A DNA stretch of 64,000 bases from Phoma sp. XZ068 (lineage: Eukaryota; Ascomycota; Dothideomycetes; Pleosporales; Didymellaceae): assembly GCA_004835665.1 (NCBI GenBank), contig RBKR01000028.1:391012-455011 (forward strand), read 5' to 3'. Shown one piece after another: positions 33,535-44,800 of the stretch (the stretch's first letter is position 1; each line of letters begins with the position of its first letter). The notes under the pieces were generated by a model, which did not search any database, was not told the DNA's origin, and worked only from the letters and a program-made list of their open reading frames with translations. A program made the translations under genes and the position numbers.

Positions 33535-35286
33535 TTATGTGCTCCACCGAAAAAGTGGGTGTTTGTTGTCCAAGTCCTGCATTCCGTTCGCGCTCAGTTC
33601 ACTCAGCGCTTCGTTCGCCAGAGTCTGCTTCGCGTCCCTCCTGCGATTGTCCCGTGTCATCCACAAACCCAGCAGCAAAAGCGTCAAGAAGACGGTACTT
33701 AGTGACGCTACATTCATTCCGCTCGCAACTTTGTACTGTGGTGCATCGCTGGGCAAATAGCTCCATGTAGCGATCAGACCACCAAGGTTGCCCAGCATCG
33801 CATTAAGACCAATAGCCTGGAGTATGTCAACATATAATTTCACATTTAGATAGTAGAAGTACTTACGGAGGATCTTGCGGTATCACTCAACACATTCGCA
33901 CTCATCTGCGCATTAGCAAGCGCGCCGAATAAGAAGCACCCATGCCTCGCCCCGACAAATAAGGCCCCATATCTCAGATTCGTCTGCGTATCATCGCTGC
34001 CCAGGAAAATGGCGTATCCAGTCAGCGAGATTAGCGCCCCAGTCATCATGACAATGTTCCTGCGGTCCAAGCGCCAGGACAGTCCAGAGAAGACCAGTGT
34101 GAAGAAAGCGCCAACGGCGAAGGGTGGCACGGAGTAAAGCTGTTGGGTGATGACGCTATGCTCTGGGTATATTGAGCGGACGACGGTGGGTGTGAAGAAA
34201 GAGACACCCTGGGAGTGTCAGCAGGCTATGAGGTAGCCGGGCGAGGGGGAACTCACCTGGATAGTGATTTGGACTAGACCGAGCGAAATGGAAGTGAACA
34301 GCACAACCGGATTCCAGAGCCCTCTCAAAACCTTGTTCCTATCAAATACATCCAGCGCGCCCGTGACTGCAATGCGCTCATCTTGCACACGAGAGACGGC
34401 GAGTGTTTTTTCTTCTGGTGTTAACCAACGCGCCTAGATGGTCTGATTAGCAGGCTGAAGGCGGTTCAGTGGAGCCCGCTTACAGTCTCCGGCCGATCCG
34501 TCATGGCCAGCAGTGCCATAAGCGCTAACCCGATAGTGATGACGCCCTCGATGGCGAAAATCATCTGCCATCCCTTCGTATTGCCAAAGTGATCGAGCTT
34601 CAATATTGCACTTGCAAGCAGTCCACTCGCGGCTCCACTGAGAGGCGCCATGACAATGTACAGACTGAGCCTGAACGCCAGCTCACTGAATTATAAGCAT
34701 TAGCGATCGAACCCTTTGTTATCAGCCCATGCCACTTACGATCTCCGATACCACCTCGACATGTAATAACTGCAGCCTCCAAAAAGGCTCGCCTCAAAAA
34801 TGCCCAGGAAAAACCTCACGGCTGCTGCTTGGGCGAACGTCTGCCACTCCATCGTCAGCAAAAGCCCCTATTCCCAAAATGTTCTATGTTTGAAAAACAT
34901 ACCTTGACGAATGCAAAGCTAGTGGTCAGGATACCGAAGATAAGTGTGGTCCCAGGTAGAACCCATCCCGGCCCAATCCACTTGGTCACCCACATGGCAG
35001 GCACACTAAACAAGATATAAGAAACATAGAAAATGGAAAGTAGAGCATTGAAGTCGTTGCTGTGCAGGTTGAGGGCGCGTTCGAGACCGGCGAGGCGCGC
35101 GTTGCCGATGTTGACGCGGTCAATAGTGCATAAGGCGTAGAGCAGAGCAACGATAGGGACGATGTAGAGGTCTATTTTCCAGCGGAGGCGGCGTTCTGCT
35201 TCTGTAGTGCTGAGGGTACTAGGCAAGCATAAATGTGGCTGTGTGACGGCGACGTTCGGGTCAGGTTTAGTGTAATCTGGGATCAT
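33535..35286 (-). CDS. MFS permease of the anion:cation symporter (allantoate/nicotinate-type) family, six exons
   Basis: Exons 35286-34903, 34867-34740, 34685-34484, 34433-34257, 34208-33867 and 33816-33535 all join in phase (504 aa). Introns are 35-54 bp with GTATGT/GTAAGT/GTGAGT donors and TAG/CAG acceptors. Family hallmarks: LRWKIDLYIVPIVALLYALC with DRVNIGNARLAGLE (TM1 region), FFLGIFEASLFGG, SRWYRRSELAFR, GWQMIFAIEGVIT and the C-terminal motif GMQDLDNKHPLFRW. About 12 membrane helices are expected, in the plasma membrane. Members import organic anions such as allantoate, nicotinate, pantothenate or amino-acid derivatives by proton symport; the substrate cannot be told from sequence. All exons are intact. 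Confidence 0.9.
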
Positions 35287-36882
35287 TGTGCAGGGATGGG
35301 AGGCGGACGGTGTTGAAAGGGACTATGACATATCAAGTGCAGTATGCAGTTGAATGCGACGTACATTTAATAGATATGAATCTATACAGTGCAGCGAGTA
35401 TTGACATGGGATCGCGCTGTCCCAAAGATTCCTAACACTCACGGGGAATGCGTCTCGATACTTTTGAGACCTGGATTCATCAGCATTGTCCAGACAACCA
35501 ATGATGGTGTGATGTAGCTCATCACACCTTGTCCCGTTATCGTGCCAAGTTGCAGCCAAGTTGGTACGTGTACCCGCAGTCTGTGCGGAGCGGTCAGTGT
35601 ATGAAATAATGACTTTATGCTTTGGCACTTTTCTACAAAAGCAAAGCTGTCATCTCTTATAGAGCTGGTGCTCCTTAATTGGCCTAATGTATGTCGCTTC
35701 AATGCTGATAGTCAGGCTAACGGCACTGCTTGCAATAACTGGCAGGCGAAAAATTGAAAGTCATCGTCAACTTACACTAATCATGATGGAGATCTCTCGT
35801 AGCATGCGGCACAAACCATGTGAGCAAGATTGCGTTTCTCTCTCTTGTCCCAAGGTCACCATCCGAGGCACACGGTAGATCATTGACAGTGCGCAGCATT
35901 GGCTGTCAGCCAAGGAAGCGTAGTATAAAACAAGGTGGAAGCAGGACTTGATCACAGCGCATCAGGCAAGTAGACCGAGCTGACATCAAAGTGCTACTGT
36001 ATTGTAGTAGAATGTAAATAGTAAGAGCAGTGATGGGGAAAGAAGTACCATTAGCGATCGTTGCAGGTACGTCATCCTTAGATCCCATGTGTAGAGCTTA
36101 CTATCCGATCACTGAGTAATTATTGTATTGCTAGCTTCAAGCCACTTGCTCTTTCTAACGTGGTCCAAGTGTACGGCACGCTGTGCTCGTGATTGCATTG
36201 GCCTAGCCCGTACTGTGTCCAGTACAGTACGGTACAGCAAGGACGATACAGCATTCGTTTGGTTTCCATGTTCAGTGAGAGGCAAAATCAGGCGCGGTAG
36301 ATTTGAGTACTGCAGCCCGGAGTGTTACGGTGTCAAGTGGTTTAGATTTACACTAGACATGACCCGAGGTGTATCGGTGTCTGTTGCAGAGTACGTGATC
36401 CTACCGCTGGACTTGACGATGCTTCAGTGACGACCAGTCGACCAGATGTCTTGAGAGCATCACAATGCAATTCCTGTGCCGCAAGAGGTCAGATCGATTT
36501 CAGACTCGTTTTGAGTCAGGCTTTGAAGGATCGTGCGAAGCTGGGATTGGACTGTCCCTGTCTTACTGTGGACTGGTGACATGATCCTAAGACTTAGTAT
36601 CGCTGCGCTTTGACCCCTAAGACAACAGCATGTCATACGTCAAACCAAGTCGTGTATCGACTAACAAGGACCCTTGTTCTCTTCGTCTATCGTTGCAATA
36701 CCAACTTGCAGGCCTGTTCTGATGCAGGGCACTTATAACAGTACCTTCACGGCACGTCTCTAACCAATGTCACGTTGTGTTACATCCTGTCTTAACTTCC
36801 CACATACTATGACGGAGCCTAACACTCGTCGTCTTCATCATACCCGCAGCACTCGGAAACCCTACACGCTTTGCCTTCTGTC
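35287..36882. other. Gap without a recognisable gene
   Basis: Short overlapping frames on both strands without signatures. It would include the permease promoter (upstream of 35286). Confidence 0.4.
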
Positions 36883-37012
36883 ATGGCTCGAGACACCAAC
36901 CCATCCTTGCCCAGCGAGTCCTGCGAGATCAAAAGCATAGCAGGGATAGCAGGAATGGTATGACTGGTATCAACACGGCGGAGAACAAGATAAAGCATCC
37001 GTAGAGGCTGGG

Positions 37013-37720
37013 ATGAGAGTCCAAGAGCATATTCCCAATGCGAAGATCTGGGTCCGCGAGAATCATGCAATGGTCAACCGCGCCATAAGGTTGCTCGCCA
37101 AGAACGGCGTGACGCAAGTTGTCGATCTCGGATCCGGCAAGCCGTCGCCGTATGGGAAGAGCACACACGAAGCAGTTGACAGGATCACGCCAGAGGCGAG
37201 AGTGCTGTACGTCGAGATCGAAGAGACTGCTGTCGTCGAAGGAAAGAGGATCATTGACGAAGGCGGATGGAGCGAGAAAGTCGCTATGATACAAGAGTCT
37301 GCTCTGAACCCCGCATCAATCATGAAGAACAGAGAAGCGGCACGGACCATTGACTGGGATAAGCCCGTCGTGCTTGTTATGTCTGCACTGGTTCACTTCT
37401 TTCGGCCGGAGCAATACCGACCCATGATGGCTTTCTGGAGAGCGAACCTGAGGAAAGGCAGCGCACTTATCATGACGCACGGCAGCTTTGATGATTACGA
37501 TCGGAACGCCTTGGCTAACGTCTTGGCGCAGTATGAAAAGATGGGAATGAAGGCCTATCTCAGATCTAAAGAGGAGCTGATTGATGTAATGGAGGGCTGG
37601 AAATTGTTGGAGCCAGGGCTTGTAAGGGCCGGCCACTGGAACCCTAGAGCGAGAGAGGAGGGAGAGGACCTGCCATCAAACTCCGGCTTCTGGTGGGTCG
37701 CAGTCGCAAGGCTGGAATGA
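37013..37720 (+). CDS. SAM-dependent methyltransferase of the S-adenosyl methyltransferase (PF04672-like) family
   Basis: From the first ATG (37013) 235 aa are encoded. Motifs: RENHAMVNRAIRLLA, the SAM-binding VTQVVDLGSGKPSPYG, STHEAV, ARVLYVEIEETAV (acidic ribose-binding loop), KPVVLVMSALVHFFRPEQ and GSALIMTHGSFDD. This is the signature order of a family abundant in Streptomyces and other actinobacteria. The frame is open upstream of the ATG and reads YDWYQHGGEQDKASVEAG (36959-37012), matching the family N-terminal YDYxLGGxDN motif. The residues before it (SIAGIAGMV, from an ATG at 36883) lie in another frame, which ends at TGA 36961-36963. So the N-terminus is either frameshifted, spliced, or truncated to the 37013 start. 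Substrate unknown; origin by transfer from bacteria is inference. Confidence 0.75.
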   Translation: MRVQEHIPNAKIWVRENHAMVNRAIRLLAKNGVTQVVDLGSGKPSPYGKSTHEAVDRITPEARVLYVEIEETAVVEGKRIIDEGGWSEKVAMIQESALNPASIMKNREAARTIDWDKPVVLVMSALVHFFRPEQYRPMMAFWRANLRKGSALIMTHGSFDDYDRNALANVLAQYEKMGMKAYLRSKEELIDVMEGWKLLEPGLVRAGHWNPRAREEGEDLPSNSGFWWVAVARLE

Positions 37721-38983
37721 AAGCGCGGCAGCAGAGATACTAGCATCATTGACCGCCTTATAGTTACACAGGAGCAAACGTTCTGTGAAAATAAGAGTCA
37801 GATTTTTACAAAGAGTTGCAAGTATTGACAGCCTGGATCCACCGAAGGCCCCCTGCACTATTGTATTTCACAGGATCACTTGACAATTCAGACCGTTCAA
37901 CTACGGAATAGGTTTTGTGAGGACAGAAAGGACGGTTCCGAAAGAAACCATACCAGCTGCATGCACTAGTTCGAGCGGTCTTCGAATGTACTCTAACATG
38001 TACCCTGGTGACTATTCTGTTGAACATTTAGCATGACACCTGCATAGATGCTTGTGAAAAGACCCATTCTATGAGTACAAGAATAGTTGCAGTAAATTTC
38101 CAAGTAAGGTCCGTCCATTCGGCCAGGAAAAGCCCCTGCACAGGAAAATCGCTTCTACTTTCTGCCATCTCCCAACCACTAGCCATGCAATACATCAGTC
38201 ACATTCGGATGAATTACTTTCAGCTTGAAAGTATATATCTGTCTGGTCACGGAGAGGTAAAGGCTCCTGCTCAGCCTTATATACTAGATTCCCCGAGGGC
38301 AGCATCGAGTAGTCACGTCTCGGACAGCTTCGGATTCAACCAGACCGTAGTCTATCCAACCTGAGGGTTCTCTTATATGTGTGAATAGTCACATTGATTG
38401 TATGCCGAGCGTTTCGTCGAATTAATTATTGTGTATCACACTTTAAGAGCTGTGTTGTCATCAGCGAGATAGGGCTTCCTAAGGTGGCAAAGTGTAACAA
38501 CGTCAATTTAGCTCGATAAAAACGCACGAGAATATCAACTAAAGCAAACAAGACTACATACCGAGAGTGTCTTGAAATGTAGGTCGTTTTGGACGTGGTT
38601 ATGTGCAATGACGCTAGCGATTTTCCTGTCAGCCAGGTTTTCCTACCCATGGGGAGAGACCTTAGGGTATGACGTTCCTTGTAATTACCCAACCTACAAT
38701 TGCTCTTTCCGCTCTTGCCGGTGTCTCTTTCTCTTCTTTGTTGCGTTCCTCCTCCTTTTCGCGACAGCGAATCTCCAAACAGATCGAAGTGCGGTCGTAC
38801 ATTGTCCTACACGAACTGCATACAAATTCACCAGTGAAGATGGCTGTTTGCATTCACTAAAGCTCACAAGTACGGAAACACAGATTGTTCTCTACCTAAG
38901 TTACAATAACTTACTTCCGTGATGGCGGAGTCTACTCAAGATTGCAACAGGCAACACGAGTACATCTAAACCGACGCAAAATT
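37721..38983. other. Gap without a recognisable gene
   Basis: AT-richer than the flanking genes with only short frames. No repeats noticed. Confidence 0.4.
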
Positions 38984-39868
38984 TCAAAAATCCGCATTCG
39001 GCGTGACATTTTGATTACCCGGGTATGGGCAGCTACATGCAGTGCATCGGCGTTTAGATCCACTTTCGCACTCGGCAGGACCACGTTTGCGTTTGCCGAT
39101 CGTTCGGACAGCTGACCCATCGGTGTTCCACAGTTGCAACACCCTTGTGGGGATCATATCGAGATGGGAATACGAAAGATCTTGTTTCAAAACAACAGTG
39201 TCAGAGCACACATGAGCTGGCTCTGCTTTCCCCTTTGGGTCAGTGCAAAGTCTGCACTCAGCAGGGTGGTGCATCAGGCGATCGACCTGCGCTCTCATGG
39301 AAGTTATTGATTCTGCCAGGTTTGCGATAGATTGCTTCACAGATTCGAACGAATCATCTTGCTCCACTTCGTTCTCCATCAGGTCCACTCGCAGCTGCAG
39401 CAAATCTGTTTGCAATACACAAAGTGTTTCTGCCGCTGAAATTTGGTTCGCTTCAAGAGCCCTATATTGCGGAAGTAATGCCCTCAGAACCTTGTCGACC
39501 AAACGCATTGTGACATCTTCAATCGGCACTATACTATCATGCCGCTGTGCCGAATATTGCGACCCTACTTCTTGGTTCGGCACAGCAGTTCCAAGTATAT
39601 GTTCGGCGTTGTCACTCTCGAGTTTCACCGAGGCAGGCTGTATCTGCGACTTGGACTTAGCCGTCGCTGGATTCGAAGAACTCGAAGCTGGGCATGTTTC
39701 AGCTAGGGGAACATCTGCCGCTCTTGCTCTGTTAGAATGAGAAACGATTCCCTTTCTATCGCACTGATTGAGCTCAGATCTGCAGCTTGAACAGCGCGTG
39801 TCAGAGGCCCTTCTTGCTAATGGAGTCTCATTGATAGGTTGACTAGAGAAGGGCAACTGAGCATCCAT
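38984..39868 (-). CDS. Hypothetical coiled-coil protein with basic C-terminus
   Basis: A 294-aa frame from the ATG at 39868 (MDAQLPFSSQP); the frame stays open upstream to 40033, so a different start or 5' exon is possible. Residues ~145-215 are helical and heptad-like (LLPQYRALEANQISAAETLC, then LQLRVDLMENEVEQDD and a segment ending MRAQVDRLM). The C-terminus has a bipartite basic motif (GKRKRGPAECESGSKRRC) suggesting nuclear location. Several Cys pairs (CSSC, CRLC, CTAC) are present, but not in a recognisable zinc-finger spacing. No family recognised. Confidence 0.5.
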   Translation of the reverse strand: MDAQLPFSSQPINETPLARRASDTRCSSCRSELNQCDRKGIVSHSNRARAADVPLAETCPASSSSNPATAKSKSQIQPASVKLESDNAEHILGTAVPNQEVGSQYSAQRHDSIVPIEDVTMRLVDKVLRALLPQYRALEANQISAAETLCVLQTDLLQLRVDLMENEVEQDDSFESVKQSIANLAESITSMRAQVDRLMHHPAECRLCTDPKGKAEPAHVCSDTVVLKQDLSYSHLDMIPTRVLQLWNTDGSAVRTIGKRKRGPAECESGSKRRCTACSCPYPGNQNVTPNADF

Positions 39869-40321
39869 GAGCACGAAATGGAGTACCTGCGTGACAAAAG
39901 ACCCTCGAGCAGAACTTACGTAACACTGATTGAGGTGGGTTGGTGGGTACGAACAAGAACGCACTGGCAGTGCTGAATGAGCGCTCGTTATATATTGCAT
40001 CATCAAGAAACAAGGTAAAATGGCCCGATGCAATGTAATCGGTTATGCTAGGCAGTCAGCAGTAAATCCTGCTTCTTTGTAATCTCCTACGAATGCCCAC
40101 GTGCAGTAAGGCTGACTCGTGACACGAGTGACTGAAGTTGAAATGTGGTATGGGGCACAATGATACTTCAGCTGACCAGCCCAACTATGTAGAACGGGTC
40201 AGATTGCTCGGTGATGTCAGTACGGTGACACTTCTGCCCCAGACATGGCCGTCAGGATGACCAGACGACTAAAGATCTCTTGGAGTGTTCACTAAAGCAC
40301 TAGACACGCAGCTTACATTTA
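39869..40321. other. Intergenic gap before the MITE
   Basis: No recognisable gene. Confidence 0.4.
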
Positions 40322-40505
40322 CAGTCGTTAGCGATTGCGGCTTCACCCTTGCAGGCAGCACTGCAAACATCTAGTCATTGTTGAATTGGATATTGGCCAA
40401 TCATATCAGTTAGACATCAAGCGATAGGCTACATATAGAAGGTGGGGCTGAGCAAAACTTTGTTGCAATTGCGCACAAGGGTGAAGCCGCAATCGCTAAC
40501 GACTG
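40322..40505. mobile_element. 184-bp MITE with perfect 30-bp terminal inverted repeats and TA target site
   Basis: CAGTCGTTAGCGATTGCGGC continuing to 40351 is the perfect reverse complement of 40476-40505. TA flanks both ends (40320-40321 and 40506-40507). A CAGT-starting inverted repeat with TA duplication is typical of pogo-type elements. The ~124-bp interior has no coding capacity. Perfect arms imply recent activity. It ends 50 bp before the ORF1 start of LINE C, so it either abuts or forms part of that element's 5' region. Confidence 0.88.
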
Positions 40506-40555
40506 TATGCGGATGATGAGAGAACTCTTGAATCGGAAAATACGGAACCTTGGGG

Positions 40556-41829
40556 ATGAGCTTGCGATCTGGGCTTGTGAGAGAGGTGACGTTCTCGACC
40601 CCTGAACGCGACCACGGAAGCGACCGCGAACGCGACCGCGACGCGTTGTCCTTGCCATTTGAGCTACCAGCACCACGGAAGAGACAACCAAGAAACACCA
40701 CCGAGCAAAGCGGACGCTGCCGCAGGCCACTGTCACAGCCAGACCCATCAGCCGACGACTCCGACACCATCCCGATTGCAAGCAGCCAACCCGACCCTCG
40801 AACCAGGAGGAGCACCACGACCAACAAAGACCTGCTTGTCGCCTTGACCGAGATCATCCGGCAACAAACTGAGACCATCAGGAACCTTGAGCGCGAACAC
40901 TCATCGATCACAATGCCAAGCTTATCGACGAAGTCGCTGAGCTCAAGACGCGCGTTGACGACCTCGCGGCAGCGGCATCCTCTGGCGCGCGTTCCTGGGC
41001 CGCGGTGGCGGGTGCGAGCATGCCCGCGGGCCCGAGCGCCACTTCCGGAACACTACCGAGCCAGCAGCACGCTAACCGCACTAGCCTCGCTCCCGTCGAT
41101 GTGCCTAACGTTACGGTAGACATCTCCAGAGCAGATGGCGAAGATGGCAGAATGTCAGCGGGTACGGTCAGAGCAGCGGTGGAAAAGGAAATGCGCACGA
41201 TGGAGAACCACGGAAACTGGCGATGCCGGGCGGTCACCGTCGACCACGCGACCCAAAGTCGGATCAGAATCGCGTGCAGAGACGAGGACGAGCATGAGCT
41301 TATCAAGAGAGCAGCGGAGAAGATCGGCGCAGGCTCGCGCGTGTTGCGCGATGAGCTCTTCCCGGTCAAAATCGACAACGTCAGGCGAACAGCAGTGCTA
41401 GACGAGAAGGACGAGATCAGAGCAGGAGCAGCAGAAGCTTTTGGCGAAGAGAACGGAACGACTGTTGCCAAAATCGCGTGGCTGAGTAAGAGAGACGTCC
41501 CGAAGGCGTATGGATCCATGGTAGTGTACGTGACTAAGAGAAGCGATGCAAGGAGGCTCGTCGCAGAAGGCTTCTTCCACGCTGGCGGAGAGTCTGGCAC
41601 GACAAGCGCGTTCGAACACCGGCCACGGCCCGGACAATGCTACAACTGCCAAGAGCTCGGCCACAAAGCATACCAGTGCAAGAAGACGCAGAGGTGCGGG
41701 CGATGTGCCAAAGACGGCCACCACCACAAGAGCTGCAGCGAAGTGGTGATGAAGTGCGTGCTGTGCGGAGGACCGCACGAGTCGTTCAGCAGAAACTGTC
41801 GGATGCTTTACCCACCTCAACATGAATAG
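40556..41829 (+). pseudogene. LINE C ORF1 (gag-like, zinc knuckles), one frameshift
   Basis: The N-terminal frame starts at the ATG at 40556 (MSLRSGLVREVTFSTP) and runs to about 40905 with a helical segment (VALTEIIRQQTETIRNLERE). The same protein continues in another frame from ~40909 as NAKLIDEVAELKTRVDDLAA, giving a net shift of one base near 40905-40911. The C-terminal 275 codons include VEKEMRTMENHGNWRCRAV, then three CCHC-type knuckles: CYNCQELGHKAYQC, CGRCAKDGHHHKSC and CVLCGGPHESFSRNC. The stop overlaps the ORF2 start in ATGAATAG. ORF1 is thus inactive in this copy unless bypassed. Confidence 0.85.
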
Positions 41830-44800
41830 AGCATTCCGCATGATCCAGCTCAATGTCAGAAAGCAAGGCGAAGTACACGACAGCCTGATGAATGACGAAG
41901 AGATGCAAGATGTGACAGTGGTGGCCATCCAGGAGCCGCACGCACGGAGGATGCAAAGCCGGTTGCTGACGACGCCCGTGCTCCATCACGAGTGGACCAA
42001 GATGGTGCCGTCGACCTGGCGAGAGGGGAGGTGGCCGATACGGAGCATGCTGTGGGTGAGCAGAGAAGTGGAGGCGGATGAGGTGCGGATCGAGTCGCCG
42101 GACTTGACAGCAGCGATCATCCGGCTGCACGAGCGGCGGGTATTGGTGGTGTCGGTGTACATACCAGGAGGAGACCCGCAGGCGCTACGAGACACATGCA
42201 ACAAGCTAAACGAGGCGATCACGGATGTGAGACGAAGGGCCGGCACAGTGGTGGACGTGGTGCTGGCTGGCGACTTCAACCAACACGACCAGCTGTGGGG
42301 AGGAGAGGATGTGACGATGGTCAGACAGGGCGAAGCCGGCCCGATCATCGACCTGACGATAGAGCACGCGCTCAGCAGCCTGCTCCCGCGTGGTACCAAG
42401 ACGTGGCAGGGCGGAGACTACGAGACGACGATCGACTTAGTGCTAGCGTCGAAAGAGCTGGCAGATACAGTGACGAGATGCGCAATCTATGCAACCGAAC
42501 ACGGTTCTGACCATAGGACGATCGAGAAGGTCTTTGACAGCCCGGTCCCGGCGGCGCAGCAGCAGGAGCGGCTTCTACTCAAGAACGCACCGTGGAAAGC
42601 GATCAGGGACAGGATCTCCAGGGCGCTCGGTGCGAGCCTGCCAGCGGGCACGACGCAGCAGAGGACGGACAGGCTGATGGCGGCGGTGCTGGAGGCGGTG
42701 CACGCACTAACACCCAGAGCTAGGCCGTCACCGTACGCGAAGAGGTGGTGGACGCAGGACTTGACACAGCTGCGCCGCGTCTACACGCACTGGAGGAACC
42801 GAGCGAGTGCGGCGAGACGCTCAGGAGCTGCTAGACCAGATCTAGAAGAGACTGCAAAGGGAGCGTCGAAGCAGTACCACGATGCCATTCGACAGCAGAA
42901 GAGAAAGCACTGGGATGACTTCCTGGCGGACAACGACAACATCTGGAACGCGGCCAAATACCTGAAGACAGGTAACGAGGCGTTTGGGACAGTCCCAGCC
43001 CTTCGCAGAACGGACGGAACAACTACGAGCGACGACGGGGAGCAAGCCGAGGAGCTGCTCAGCACCTTCTTCCCTCCGCTTCCCAGCCACATCGACGACG
43101 AAGGACACAGGCCGCAGAGAGCGCCTGTAGAGATGCCGACCATCACGCTCGAGGAGGTGGAAAGGCAGCTGCACGCCGCAAAGTCATGGAAAGCACCTGG
43201 AGACGACGGACTGCCGGTCATAGTGTGGAAGCAGGTCTGGCCGGTGGTCAAAGACCATGTTCTTGCGCTGTTTCGACAGTCGCTAGAAGAGGGATCGCTG
43301 CCCAGCCAATGGAGACATGCCAAGATCATCCCGCTCAAGAAGCCAGGCAAGGAAGACTACACCATTGCAAAAGCCTGGAGGCCGATCTCACTGCTAGCCA
43401 CGCTGGGCAAAGTGCTGGAGTCGGTGGTGGCAGAGAGAATCTCGCACATGGTCGAGACGCATGGGTTGCTGCCCACCAACCACTTCGGAGCGCGCAAGCA
43501 GCGATCAGCGGAACAAGCACTGGTGCTCCTCCAAGAACAAATCTACACCGCGTGGCGGGGCCGGCGAACTGTCAGCCTGATCAGCTTCGACGTCAAGGGG
43601 GCGTACAACGGAGTGTGCAAGGAAAGGCTGCTGCAGAGGATGAAAGCGCGAGGCATACCGGAGAGGCTGTTGCGGTGGGTAGAGGCGTTCTGCTCACAGC
43701 GCACCGCATCGATCCAGGTCAACGGACAGGCGTCCGAGGTTCGAGAGCTGCCTCAGGCAGGTCTGCCGCAAGGGTCGCCTCTGTCTCCCACTCTTTTTCT
43801 CTTCTTCAATGCTGACCTGGTGCAACGACGCATCGACACGTACGGTGGCGCGATCGCGTTCGTGGATGACTTCACCGCGTGGGTCACGGGCCCGACAGCG
43901 CAAAGCAACAGGGAGGGTATCGAAGCGATCATCAGAGACGCACTGGACTGGGAACGGAGAAGCGGAGCGACGTTCGAGGCAGAAAAGACGGCTATCATCC
44001 ACTTCACGCGCAAAGCATACAAGAGCGCCACGGACCCCTTCATCATCAAGGGGCAGAGCGTGTCGCCCAACGACCACGTCAAGATACTCGGCGTGCTCAT
44101 GGACGCCGGGCTCAAGTACCACAAGCACATCGCAAGAGCAGCCGCAAAGGGGCTGGAAGCAGCACTGGAGCTCCGGAAACTGAGAGGGCTATCGCCCACA
44201 GTGGCACGGCAGCTGTTCACGGCGACGGTTGCGCCGACGGTAGACTACGCGTCGAACGTGTGGATGCATGCCTGCAAAGACAAACTCACAGGGCCCATCA
44301 ACAGGGTGCAGAGGATAGGAGCACAAGCGATCGTAGGGACGTTTGTCACGGTAGCGACGTGGGTGGCAGAGGCAGAGGCGCACATCCCGAGCGCACAAGA
44401 GCGATTCTGGAAGCGAGCAGTCAAGCTGTGGACCGACATACACGTGTTGCCCGAAACCAACCCGCTGCGAAGAAACACATCGCGCATGCGCAAGTTCAGG
44501 AGGCAGTACCGCTCGCCGCTCTACCAGGTGGCCGAGGCGCTCAAGGACATAGAGATGGAGCAGATGGAGACGATCCGGCCATGCGTCTTGGCGCCATGGG
44601 AGAAGAGAGTGCAGGCAGTAAGTGAGAATGCGGCGCAGAGGCTCGAGGCGAACTGGGCGGTACGCATCGCAGTGAGCAGTTCGTCGCGAAACGGAGTAGT
44701 CGGAATGGGAGGTGCGATCAGCATACAGAACAACGAAACACGGTCGTTCTCGACGACACTGGGCAAGAGAGAGGAGCAGAACCCGTACTCGGCAGAGCTG

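Noticed and set aside
33336..33770. 144-codon plus frame with a poly-Val run
   Set aside because: It is a translation of the (TAG)n microsatellite and of the antisense of the last permease exon.
40550..41119. 189-codon plus frame as an independent gene
   Set aside because: Its first ~118 codons are the N-terminus of the frameshifted LINE C ORF1; the remainder is out of frame.
42196..44625. Long plus and minus frames inside LINE C ORF2
   Set aside because: They lie in alternative frames of an intact 1243-codon polyprotein with clear RT and endonuclease motifs.
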